Assembly: GCA_010909165.1 (NCBI GenBank) | Contig: MU008171.1 | Location: forward strand, 558,001-622,000 | Reading direction: 5' to 3' | Length of the DNA: 64,000 bases | DNA from: Anthoceros angustus | Taxonomy: Eukaryota; Streptophyta; Anthocerotopsida; Anthocerotales; Anthocerotaceae | Shown here: positions 46,380 to 57,359 of the stretch, piece by piece | How the letters are laid out: every line of letters begins with the position of its first letter | How positions within the stretch are numbered: the stretch's first letter is position 1 | Notes under the pieces: generated by a model | Told to the model about the DNA's origin: nothing | What the model saw: the letters and a program-made list of their open reading frames with translations, nothing else | The model's database searches: none | Translations under genes and position numbers: made by a program

Positions 46380-47585
46380 CAAACAAGATTTGGACTTTTA
46401 AATTATGTATTTTAATTTCTTTTACTTATAACTAGGCATCTATTATTAGTAAGAGGAAATAGAGATGCATGTACATCCATGTCCATGTCCATAGCATGTA
46501 GAATTTCTTTTAAATTAGGCATTTTTTAGTGAATCGATCGGGTATTTACAGACCAAGTAATTTAGAGGACCAAAAAGGGGCTTACAACATCAGCCCCAAA
46601 GGGCTTCAGAAGAGATCATAAATCGGGCAGCAACGAGGGGCTATAGAAGCTCATATAGCAACGGCTCTTTTTGCGGGCGAAACAACAAAGATCATACATC
46701 TCTCGGCCGCAAAGGGCTTGAGAACCCTATGGGAGCGGCCCTTTTTGTGGGCGAGACACCTTATATCATTTATAAGACAACCCCGAAAGGCTTCAAAACA
46801 AGGAGGCCACCAAGAGCCTGGAATACTTAGGGGATTAATCGGCACGGAATAATCGGGGCTTCTTCAAGTTTTATCTTTTTCAAGATATCATCATTGTAAT
46901 TAATTTTCCTACTGTATCCAAAGTTCACATTGCTATAAGTTCCTCTTAACTTGTATTCCTAGCACAAATTTGAGTTCACCTACACGAAGCTTTCATATCA
47001 TATTTTTATCCGTGTTGCTTGGTAAGATAAAGACAGCTACACAGAGACACAATAACACATAAGCCTCACTTGTATGGAGTATGTACACATTCGAGTCAAA
47101 TGGGCTTTGAGTAACGCATGAAAAGGGTAAGATATAGATCCTTAAGTACCAGCGTTTAGGATTTTGTATAAGTTCATATATTTTTTAGATCCTTATTTTG
47201 AAAAGTCTGCATAATTAGTTGGGATACTTGGAATCCATGCACATGTCGGGCTAAGACATATAGATGATCTCATCAAGCTCTCCGTATAAAAACGTAATGC
47301 TAACAATTATTTGGTGCAAGATTACTAGATTACTTTCAGCAGCTAAAACAAGGACAAATCTAATGGGCTCATGCTTGACCACAAGAGCATACTGATGTGG
47401 GTCGTAGTTCACCTAAGGCTTCTGGGTGAAGCCCATTGCCATAAGCGGTCGAGCTTTATACTAAGAAGTGACCCATATGCGTTATTTAGTAGCACCCATT
47501 TGCAAGAAACACTTGAATGTCCCGGAGGTAAGTCTTCTGGACGCCTTGTTTCAATTTGGAATAAGGATTTTTGCTTAGAGTTTAT
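46380..47585. other. AT-rich spacer with a local duplication
   Basis: A diverged duplication of about 105 bp lies at 46560-46800, marked by CAACGGCTCTTTTTGCGGGC and GAGCGGCCCTTTTTGTGGGC. I see nothing else that can be named. Confidence 0.5.
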
Positions 47586-47589
47586 AGTA

Positions 47590-47900
47590 TCGAGCTAGCC
47601 TGCCTTTCGCCTCCAAGATCGAGCTAGCCTCTTCGTGTCCAAGATCGAGCTAGAATTGTAAGATAGGCTAGCCTGCCTTTCAAGTCCTCTTCGTGTCCAG
47701 CATCAAGCTAGACCTGTAAGATAGGGCTAGCCTCTTTCGGCTCCGGATCGAGCTAGCCACATCTTTCGTGTCCGACATCAAGCTAGACCTGTAAGATAGG
47801 GCTAGCCTGTCTTTCAAGTCCTGTCTTTCAGGTCCAGCATCGAGCTAGAATTGTAAGATAGGGCTAGCCTGTCTTTCAAGTCCTGTCTTTTAGGTCCATA
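47590..47900. repeat. Tandem repeat around GATCGAGCTAG and GGGCTAGCCT
   Basis: Five to six copies of a unit of about 55-60 bp contain CATCGAGCTAGAATTGTAAG, then ATAGGGCTAGCCTGTCTTTC, then AAGTCCT. Within each unit CTAGCTC-type and GGCTAGCC palindromes occur. The array borders the left edge of the ParB/methyltransferase block and could be subterminal repeats of that element, but no matching array was seen at the other side. Confidence 0.7.
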
Positions 47901-49548
47901 GAGAGAAATGTGCGTAGGGACAATATACTCAGATTCTCGAACACTGGGAAGACGGGAGCGATGTACCTCACTCGCATGATCTGTTGAGAGATACAAGAGA
48001 GTAACATGGTAATTCTGTAAGGAGGTTTATATACGAACCCCCTTCCGGTGTTGCAGAACCCCTTTGACGAAAATCACTCGGTATCTAAATCACGCAAAGC
48101 CATCAGCCTCCTCGACAATGGACCATTCTTGGCCCCCGACTAAGTCATGAACAACACAATTGAGGCATACACACACGATAATAGGGTGCGCGCTGGCCGG
48201 CTACCGGATGAAGCCATGATGGAAGAGGGACGTTTTAAATGTGCACTTCGCAAAATGGCACCGATAGACACATGGCATAATGAAGTTTATGTCCGAATCC
48301 TAATACATTGGATCCGGTTACTCGTGCGGGCTATTCGGGTCTCAACTGGGCCCCGAATGAGCGAATCTAAAACTACAGCTAGGTTTCGATACGCCCAGTT
48401 CTTCTTCACAAACTGCCATTCTCACCCAAAGCGTTGTCGCCGTTGTTAACCTCCGGCGCTTGGACACGACGTGGAGGTTGCCATATGGTATCCGCTTGCT
48501 GTCCTTCCTCCAACACCCGCCTGCTCGGTCTTCATCCTCCGCACTCAAAGAAACAACTTGGGCCTTTGAACAATCCTTTTCACTTATACAAACCTCCTTT
48601 GCCCAGGCTGCGAAGGGCCTGCGATGGGGCTCAAGGTAAGCTCTTCTTGACATCCGGAGAACCTCGATCCGTGGATGCGCTGGGGATGTATCCAAAGACA
48701 CCGTAAGTCCGCCGATGGCGATCGGTTTCTTCCACGAGCAAGGTGCTAATACCGTTGTGCCACTCCGAGCATGCGTCCACCACCCGTCTCCTTCTTTTGA
48801 GAAGGTCTTGATCAATTTCATCATCGCCCAAGAGGCCTTTGGTATGGGCATACCACCAACTTGTCATGGGACAAGTACACCGCTTCTTTACCATGTGTCA
48901 TGGCCTATGACGGACCTCCCATTGTTAAAAGTGCCATGCATGGCATTCGCATCATCGAGCTCGATCCTTTGAACACCCATCTTTCAAGCCCCATCCGGTC
49001 ACATACTCCATCGCTTCAAATCCGCCCCTATCATTGCTCATGTTGGTTTTATCCCAGACGAAAGACACCAGGCCACCCTTCTTACACCATCTGCGCATCG
49101 ATTCCCGTATTGTGTGGGCTTCCTCCACTCCATGCATAACAATCATGCGGAAGTCTTCGCTGGTGGTTTTTTCATGAAAACTGTACTCGTCATAGTCGCA
49201 TCCATCCGTTTGTTCATAGGCCCAATATCAAAGCCTCTGGACACATCCATGACCAATAGTGGTACCTCCTCACCCGAAGGTAGCCCCACGTGTCCAGAAT
49301 ATCTCGCTTTTCCAATTGGTAATGAACCTCCTTCTCACCACAGAATAGAAATGTGCAGCCCTTCATGAAGATCTCAGACCGCCATACCGCTCGCCTTCCA
49401 AACTCTTCCAATTATTGATCTCGAAAATGAAATTTTAAAGTCCTCCGGCATTTTCTCGCAAGTTGTCTATATCCTTCAATTCTTTGCAGGGCAAAACGAG
49501 TAAGTGCATATACAGATGCGTGAAACATTATGCACCCGTAGATCTCAA

Positions 49549-49635
49549 GGCTTGAGGCGCCGGCCGGCCGCCTCCTCAAGCCCCTTGAGTTCTATGGAGT
49601 GGATCTGAGATGGCGCCGGCCGGCCGGCCCGGCAC
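49549..49635. repeat. Two GC-rich palindromes
   Basis: The first (49549-49582) has arms GGCTTGAGG and CCTCAAGCC around a CGCCGGCCGGCC core. The second (49612-49635) is GGCGCCGGCCGGCCGGCC followed by CGGCACC. Both share the core of the other palindromes in this block. Confidence 0.8.
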
Positions 49636-50991
49636 CCGGTCCCCACATCACATGTGGAAGTGGCCTCGCCACCGCCGCAAGAACGTTAGGGTTTGTAATG
49701 CATTTACATATGAGAGAATTAGAAAACGATGGGTAGTATGGCACACCTTCCCAAATAATGCCGTCTGAACCGAGCTATCATTTCGTCGATCGAATGCAAA
49801 GGATATTCCACCTAACCTCTTCGAATGATGAGCAGCCCAAGTGTTTTACCATAGCCACTTGTATAACATGAAACTTCTTCCGTAAGGTAATCTCCTCATC
49901 CATACCTTTTAGGTCGATAATACTGTCAACACCTTCCTACCGATGAGTATCCGACGCACTCTCCATGGAATCCTTGAACGATTTCCACGGCTTTGCTAGC
50001 ATATCCTTGACTTCACGTAAAGGTCAACAACCGAGCCTCCTCTTGTACCTTCCGTTTGCCTTTGCCCTTCTTACTTGTTCCGCAGAACATGTTTTCTCTC
50101 CCAATTCTCCAGCCTCCCATTTTGAAAATATTCGATCCACGTTGTCCCAAACCTTCCCCTCCTGTTCGCAATGCATAAGATGTGGGTCCGATTGTCCACC
50201 TTATTCGCTTGTAAACATCGCCTTCCGACCTCCGTCGTCCTCAATCAAGCCCAATACACGGTATAGGTTGAATTTCCAATTCATGGTCATCTGGACATCA
50301 TCTCGCCGCAATAAGTAGTTCGTCCTCAAGTACCGACCGCTCAATGAAGGACATCTTCTTCCTTTTATCGACATCGTGACAGGTTGCTGCGATTTCGCAT
50401 TTCACCACATACAAGACATGAGCTTCCACATATTGGAAGCGTGTTTTCCCGAGATATATCGCCAAATGTTTCATGGCTGCAAAGGTATGGTTCCCACCAA
50501 GAACGCCCATAACATATTTCTTCGCTCGAACCTTTTCCATCCAACTTGAGGTTGTCACACTCGGTCGATCATGCAAAGGAGAGGCAACACGCCCTCCTCA
50601 ATCCTTCCCTTCGATATTACACGAGCCAAATAATTTGCCCATGCCTCGTCCACTCTCCTTATCTGCGCATCCGGTGTAATATGGGATGCCGGTTTCAAAT
50701 TCTCCACTTCACTATCGCTTTCGAACCACCTTCTTGGAGTAAGCGAGTCCCGAATTCGTGTCAAAGGGTGCATCTCGATAGCATCCTCCAGCCTTTCCTC
50801 GTGCATACGAACATGAATAAAGGGTGGCAATGTTTTCCGGATGGTCCCCTTTTCCTCCATCTCTTCGACTTCTTCTTCCCACTACCGCCGCCACATCGCC
50901 ATCGTCCGTCCGGCAGAGACATCCGTAGGTGCTCTTCCGCTTTCCCACCTCGCTCCACCACATCACCGCCTGGCTCCTCTTCGCCCTCACA

Positions 50992-51066
50992 GGCGCCGGC
51001 CGGCGCCCAGTCTCTCCTCCTTCTTGTGCGAGTGCGAATGGGCGCCGGCGGCCGGCCGGCGGCGCC
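50992..51066. repeat. Two GC-rich palindromes 34 bp apart
   Basis: 50992-51007 is the perfect palindrome GGCGCCGGCCGGCGCC. 51041-51066 is a 26-bp near-palindrome beginning GGCGCCGGCGGCC and ending GGCGGCGCC. They lie within the basic linker region of the broken ParB-methyltransferase gene. Confidence 0.85.
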
Positions 51067-51143
51067 TAGTCCATCTCCCCAACGGAAACTGGACAAACCA
51101 GTTTGGGTTTGGGGTCATCAGGTCTTCCCCCATCCGCCCAGAG

Positions 51144-51173
51144 TCAGGGGCGCCGGCCGGCCGGCGCCCCTGA
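51144..51173. repeat. Perfect 30-bp palindrome
   Basis: Arms TCAGGGGCGCCGGCC and its exact complement join without a spacer. It is the longest perfect member of the GGCGCCGGCC palindrome family in the window. Confidence 0.9.
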
Positions 51174-52252
51174 TTGTCATCCGCATCGATGCGGACGGTA
51201 GGAACAAGGTCTGCAAAGTTCAGGATGTCCTCTGCATCCCTATCCTCGTCTTGGTCGCCTGACCCTTCTCCATCTGAATGACCCAGCACATCTGGGATCG
51301 GGCCATCATCCTCGTCGGATGGTCCCAGTTCACTATCTCGCATCTGCCGCACTGCTATCTCGCATCATCCTCATTCTGTCATGCTCTCTCGCTCTCCTCA
51401 TAGACAATACGCACTGTGCTACAAGATCCGACACCTTTCCACACAACACGATAAGAGCTCTTCCTACTGGGTGGCTGCAAAGAAACATGATGCAAATCGA
51501 GGAGAAAGCACATCGGTGACACAAATCAACAAAACAAAATTCACAGTCCATGGCATATCCGTGCTTACACTCGGTTGCCGCATTGCTTCTCGAAATACCT
51601 CGACAAGCTCGGGAGGACCACATTTCTTAGCATGAAACCCAAGGACGAGCTCATACGCCCTATACATTTGAGGGTCTTGAATCATGCGTCAAACTCCGAG
51701 GCCTTGTTGTGCAAAACAACGTGAACACCGGTTCTTCGTCCATGTCCGTGGTCGCCCATACTACCCATCCAGCCCTCGCTCTTTGGTTAGGCAATGCTCC
51801 CTGTAACCCATGATCCACAATTTCAATAGTGGAGTCGAAAACGTTCTCATCCTCCTCGCTCGCATCCCGTGTCACCATCCAATCTTTCTCAAGCATTGAT
51901 GGGATCCATCCGAGCATCTGACGCCGAATGATCACAGTCTCCTCGTAGGTGAAGGCGAAGGAATCCGCACAGCCGCCTGGGCTTTGTGACTTCTCCACTC
52001 CAGCTCCCCTCTTTCCACCGCCAGCCGGGCCTTCGCAGACGCTGCCAGCGGATTTCGCTTGCCCGCCCGATGCATGCCCACCCTTGGCTTGCTCACCACC
52101 TCCGATCGCATCACGCGATGGTTGTCGCCTTTCCCAAGTCCCTCGGCCGCACTAGCCGCCCGCTTACTCCCCGCCTGGATTTCTTGCTTTGGGAGGAGGT
52201 CACCGGCGCCGCACATCCGCCAAATCCTTCTTGCTCCGTCGTCGCTTGCCAT

Positions 52253-53101
52253 CGCTCACCGCACAGCCCGATTGAGCTACGCGAAAACAAAGTTGCATCA
52301 CTCACAAATTGGGCTTGAATGGAAATTGTGGAGTTCTCGCCGCAGGATGCCTTGTGCACCGCTTGACACGGAACACGCTCTTTGCAAAGGCGCACACCGT
52401 AGGTCCCTCCTTCACACACGCCGCCACACACCGATGGAGGCCTCTCATGACCGTGGAGCGTCGAGTGCGCTTGAGCAGGTTGCAAGTGGAACACCGCTAC
52501 CATAAGGACTCTTAACCCCTGGACCGATTAGGGTTACCGCTCACCACGTTAACCAAAGTTAGAAACCCGATGTCGTGTGAAAGGTGGTAGTTAAGTGGAC
52601 CTTATTCTCCTATGCATGTATTTATGACATCGTGACTTATCCATCGATTCGGGGCTGTTATTCTTATCCAGCGTGGCGGACCGCGATATCCGCCTCATTG
52701 GATTTCCTCGCCGTTATGTGCAATGAAGTCGCGTCAGGCGTGGGTACTAAGTCGGCCGACGCAAACCACACTTACCAACCATTTCGCTTGCAAGGAGTCT
52801 ACCAAGGTGACTTGTCGACTTGACTACGCAATGTTGCGCGACACACGACGATATGGAGGACGTGAGTGGAAAGTGCACCCGATCGTGTCATGTCCGATTC
52901 ATTTGTGCTATCACCATTAACCCGGCAAATGCACATTTGCACGCAGCATCGGCTTATGTAGAAGAACCCTCCCGATACTTGAGGCTGGCGGACTCCCGAA
53001 AAGGCGAGGAGGCTTGATCTTTGAACCCTCCGCCACCGCCTCGCCATCCTCCGCAAGGTTAGTGTGTTATGGGGCTTCAGTGAAGAGTCCGTTATAGCAC
53101 A
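52253..53101. other. Divergent intergenic region of the transposon candidate
   Basis: Between the starts of the two diverging pseudogenes. It contains AT-rich and GC-rich patches without open frames that I recognise. Promoters for both genes would be expected here; no clear TATA pair could be assigned. Confidence 0.35.
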
Positions 53102-54316
53102 TTGTGGGAAGTCAGTAGTGGATGTCACTTGTGCAGGGGAAAGACGCCGACGTCGGAATTGTCTTCGCCAAGTATGCCGCATGGTGTTCCGATGACGCCA
53201 AGAAATCTGAACTTGTATGCAGCCATAGACGGCAGCCCTCCAGCGAGGAGAGTTGGGGTTGAAGGGCGCGATGTTCGCATGATTGCCCGCCGTGGCTTGT
53301 TCATGGCGATGGGTATGGGAAGGCAGAACATACCTGGTCCCGAGGAGCTAGACGGTCGTCCGATAGAGGTCCAACCAGAAGCAGACGACTTCCAATCACC
53401 TCCGGAGGATGATGTGCAAAGATCGTTTCACCCGAAACCTTTGAGCGAGACATTGCAGACGTCGAAGGACTCGTCTGCGTTATGTCAGCGAAGACGGGCA
53501 GCCGGCGTGTCGTTGAGGAAGAGTGAAGTGGACATTGTGTCAGCTGACTACCGGAAACCTTGTTGCAATCAGATGTGCTTGCAGAAATTGACGAAAGAAA
53601 GATTTCAAGAGCAGCGGTATAGATTCATTAGAATGTGCAGACAAGAGCAGGAGACATTCCTTCAGTCTCTAGTCCATCGCGACCGAGGGACCAATGATAA
53701 AGGAAAAGTTGTCACTCATGTTATGGGAGTGTTCCGACACGATGTTGTCAAGGCTTTAAGGGTTTATTGTGTGGGACACATCAGGTATGAGGAGTTGAAG
53801 GCTAGAGTTCTTCAGAACTCACCGTGGGATGGTTTCAGAACAAACCCCATACAGCAGTCTCCGCATGCGCTAGGGGCCATAGCTTGGATGGACAGTAGGA
53901 CTTTTATGTACATGGTGAGGCTCCCAAATGTGGAGGTTTTCAATCTTCCCGACACGTACACAAAATTAGAAATATGGTTGCTATACAAACGAGAGTGCGA
54001 AAGGTCAGGGCTCAGATATGTCACCTACGCGTGGTTCTTAAAGCTATGGAAATGCAACTACAGCAGAGTGAAGATCCCAAAGTCAAACCGGTTCTCGACA
54101 TGCTCGCTTTGCGCAGGATTGAAGACAACTATACGGAACTCAACACAGAAGGTCGATCAAGGTACTGGGCACTCTTGTTCCTCTGCATGCTGTCCTTTCT
54201 AACCTTTTTTGTGTGAACTACCTGCGGTTTGTCGTGGCCGTACTGGTCCTAGGTGTCGGTGCCGTACTGCTTGGAGGTTTGGGCGCCTTACTGGATGGAG
54301 GTTTGGTCAAGCAGGT

Positions 54317-54376
54317 CGGCCGGCGCCCCCCCCTTATATCACAAGAGAGTGGCGCCGGCCGGCCGGCCCCCTCTCT
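54317..54376. repeat. Two GC-rich palindromes between transposase pieces
   Basis: CGGCCGGCGCC at 54318 and, at 54344-54376, a near-palindrome with arms AGAGAG and CTCTCT around GGCGCCGGCCGGCCGGCC. They lie in the gap that separates the two main transposase frames. Confidence 0.8.
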
Positions 54377-54480
54377 TCTGAGGGCGTCCGACTGCGGGAT
54401 GGTTAGTTGTCCTACTCCCTCCCCTCCCCGCCTCCTCCTCCTCCATTGGGCCCGCCCCCACCCAATGTCATGACACTAGT

Positions 54481-54535
54481 GGCGCCCGGCCGGCACCACC
54501 CTTGTTAGTAGCAGGAGGGTGCCGGCCGGCGCCCT
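54481..54535. repeat. Pair of GC-rich palindromes in inverted orientation
   Basis: 54481-54497 reads GGCGCCCGGCCGGCACC and 54516-54535 reads AGGGTGCCGGCCGGCGCCCT. The second is nearly the reverse complement of the first, so the pair can also form one large hairpin. Confidence 0.8.
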
Positions 54536-57129
54536 ATGTCCTGGCCACGGAAACCCTTGGGTGGAACTCCATAATCGACCTTGGCTCCCACCTACACCAA
54601 AATCCGCCCTCATGTGAAGTATATGTGTAATGATAAATGAGAGGGCATGACTAGAGTGTTTGCAAAGAATGGATTTTGAAACCGACTCGTGAAGTTCTTG
54701 TTTTATATGATGAAATATCAGTCGCTACCGACGACATCGTGTGCGCCGCACGAGGAACAGAAGATGGCCAAACACAGAGCAAAAGTTACTGAGATCCGCA
54801 TAAGTACATATTACGCCTATAGATGGGATGGACCAAGAAAACCGAGGTACCACACTTTTGAGGTGGTCAAGAACTGGATGAGGAGTCCGCATCTCGCCCA
54901 CGTAGTTGGGTGTATGATTCACAACTACACGTATAAAGCGAGGGCCTTCTTGCATTACGCAAATTTGAGAAATGACGCCAATTTTGACTATCAACATTAT
55001 ACGGGATGTGATACACAACTACGAGGAGTATTACAAGGTTTTATACTTGCAATTGGACAACACTTGTCGGAGAACAAGAATCAACTTCTTTTGCATATCC
55101 GAACATGTTAGTGGATATGGGAACTTTTGAGAAAGTAAAGGTGGGGTTTCTTCTCGTTGGACATACTCATGATCAAATTGACCAAATGTTTTCATGTTTT
55201 CAAAGAGCTTGAAACAGGGAAGCTCATACTCTCCCGCATTGGCGGCAATTTTGAAAGAGGCGTACACTCCAACACGAGGTGAAGGTATTAACGGAGGTTC
55301 GGACTTCCGCTCCTATGTTTGGCCGTTACGACAAGGGGATGGACGCCATGAGTCATGTGCGTAAATTGAACAACTGTCATTCCAAAGACTCTCAAAATTA
55401 CAAGAGAAGAAAAACGACCGTGGCCTTGTGATCATTAGAAGCAAACAATATTCGACATCGCCACAATGGGAAACGGAAGCGGTTTGGAGTTTTTGAAGTT
55501 TGTCCCATCCGACGTAAGCCGACGGCCGACATCCCTTCGTGCCGTGATAAGAAAGGCACATCGTCGGTTATCCCCAACCGAGGTGTGGCTCACTTGAAGG
55601 AGGGCCTCTCGCTTAGACCATATGTCACCGCAGAGGAATATAAATGGTGGGAAGAATTTTGGGTGGACCAAGAGGAGATCGTTATTGTGGAGAATAATAT
55701 AGGGCTCGCACTCCAAGACGCATGGAAGTGGTTTCATGACCAAGTTGAAGAAACAGAGGTTCTTCACGTGCACGATGAGGCGTTGCTAGAGGAGGCTTTA
55801 CTCGGGGACCTTCCCCAACGGGATATGTACCTTGGTGCATATCAAACCGTTGTTAGACAAGAACAAGAAACTGCACGGTTGAATGGTGACATTTCGGAAA
55901 TAAGGAAAGACATGTTCATTGCGCCCCTCGCACCACCGGCTGCATGGCAGCCGTTTTGGATTGGAGGGTCATTGATGTTCACTTAGATGCACCAGATCCT
56001 CACATTGTCGTTCATTGGTACATGACTGAGCACACAGATGCGTATGAAGGAAGGTATGTTGAAGAATTTATAATCCGAAATGAAGGGAACCAGGTTGTGA
56101 CCAAACCGTGGAAAAACGGAGGGAAAGCTAATTTGCACAAGAACGTACAAAAGGTTTTTGTGAACAAAACGGTGATCATATATTATGGTTTCAACTTGAA
56201 TGCTCGCAAACATTTATATGCTGTGGACAAGAAGGCGATCAGACTAAAATTAAATGAATTGCGCGGCTTCATACAGCCCGCTAGCCAAAGTGGCCCAGAA
56301 GATAGTGAAGATAGTGGTGGTGATGCGAGCCTTGCGATGATGGGAATTCGAAGACGAGGAGTTCATGAACATCTGCCAAGATGTTTTGTCTTATGTGGAC
56401 ACGTTTTTCTTCCCTTCCTCTCAATAAGTTTCAATAGATTCTCCAAATTCTTATTGTCCGTGGAAGGCTATTTTTCCCAGCCCGCACTTAACGAAAACCG
56501 TTGTCTTCCGCCAAGTTCATTATTATGCGATTACAAAGACCAGCGTGGAAACCAGCCTTCCTAAGCATAGCGACAAATCCATACGACGAGACATCGATGA
56601 AGATGGTGTTCATGTGCAAGACGCATTGCGCATTTAAGCGTTAACCAAACCGAGCGTTGTTTGTATGTCCATAGGCCCCTCACCGACTGCCTCGGTATGA
56701 CTTCTTTGCATATTACGGTTCACCCCAAGTGGGGAACACTATTTCTCTTCGCGTGTACAATGGGGCCACAATTACACACGGTCAAAGGGTGTCCATGGAC
56801 GAGGAGTGAAGAGGGCGGCCGGCGCGCCTACTGTACAAAGAGATTAGAATTGTGTTTTCCAGAAAACAGGGGCCCGACATTGACCCTCGACCATTGTACT
56901 AACGGCAGGCGAGAGTTGTACTTAATGGAAAAGGACCCGCGCACCATGTTTTTCGCTACCGAGTTGCTGGTTTTGCTCATCGGTCTTCATCATCACACAA
57001 GCGGTCGTCCCATCCGGGTCCGAAATGGAGCCAAATGGATGTATGAGGGGTTATCAAAACCCTTTGCCTCCTACATCGATACACGAAATTTGTGTGCACG
57101 GCAGATGAACACCCTATTTTCTGAGGCAT

Positions 57130-57359
57130 TTTTGGACCACACGATTCAAAACCCTAAATGGAGACCCATTGGAAACCCTCATTGCCGAATAAAAGGCAGC
57201 AAACCCCCATGGTGCATATTAACCTCCTTACAGAATTACCATGTTGAGTACAAAGCACAGTTAGTTGCTTCTGGCTACACACAAGTCCAGGGTCTAGACT
57301 ATAACGAAACTTTCAGCCCTGTATTTTTTGTAATAAGGGGGCATTCTCAGAAGAGGTAG
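57130..57359 (+). pseudogene. Copia reverse transcriptase start fragment
   Basis: The frame gives PPWCILTSLQNYHVEYKAQL, then VASGYTQVQGLDYNETFSPV. This is the first block of copia reverse transcriptase (WxFxxK-x8-YKARLVAKGYTQxxGxDYxETFSPV). The rest of the domain is absent. It lies at the right edge of the ParB/transposase block. Confidence 0.8.

Larger units (their letters stand above)
48350..52252 (-). pseudogene. ParB-like plus N6/N4 DNA methyltransferase fusion, broken
   Basis: I read homologous-looking parts in order on the minus strand, in changing frames. From 52252 comes a basic N-terminus (MASDDGARRIW), then SFAFTYEETVIIRRQMLGWI (51940) and an acidic linker. Near 50540-50420 is VMGVLGGNHTFAAMKHLAIY, resembling the GG-NHR core of ParB/sulfiredoxin-like domains. 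A helical middle section follows (49900-50250). At 49070-48970 is LVSFVWDKTNMSNDRGGFEA, then MEYVTGWG, like the PFIWDK-GxxR-EYI region of N6/N4 methyltransferases. At 48850-48750 are PIPKASWAMMKLIKTFSKEG, then VVDAC and, one base out of frame, SGTTVLA. These match motif X (HPTxKPxxLxxxLIxxFSxxGD) and the SAM-binding motif (DPFxGSGTT). The catalytic D/NPPY was not found. Frameshifts make it inactive. Such fusions are known from phages and bacteria. Confidence 0.6.
53102..56632 (+). pseudogene. DUF7869-like transposase-type protein, broken
   Basis: The first frame (53102-54202) has PCCNQMCLQKLTKERFQEQR near 53560 (a CC-x3-C-x2-LT pattern), then FRHDVVKALRVYCVGHIRYE, then VKIPKSNRFSTCSLCAGLK with a CxxC. 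After a gap with GC palindromes (54210-54680) the protein resumes: EIRISTYYAYRWDGPRKPRY, then KARAFLHYANLRNDANFD. Frame changes lead to VLYLQLDNT (55040), KNQ, and GFLLVGHTHDQIDQMFSCF (55144-55200). A C-terminal part runs through 55585-55986 and 55944-56564. LQLDNT, ENKN and VGHTHxxIDQMFxxF are hallmarks I associate with DUF7869 proteins of transposon-like multi-copy families; these Asp, Asn and His residues may form an RNase H-like active site. At least four frame breaks and stop codons show it is dead. No alternative host function is apparent. Confidence 0.6.
48000..57100. mobile_element. Candidate large DNA transposon with ParB-methyltransferase and DUF7869-like genes
   Basis: Two decayed genes diverge from about 52250-53100: a ParB-like/DNA methyltransferase gene on the minus strand and a transposase-like gene on the plus strand. 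Both differ from the host genes in having broken frames and embedded GC-rich palindromes of a shared type. The two outer ends are not defined: no terminal inverted repeats or target duplication could be read by eye. The grouping into one element is an inference from the compact divergent layout and the palindromes shared by both halves. Confidence 0.45.

Noticed and set aside
52059-52505. Plus-strand ORF of 148 codons in the transposon block
   Set aside because: It is opposite the N-terminal part of the ParB/methyltransferase gene and shows no domain features.
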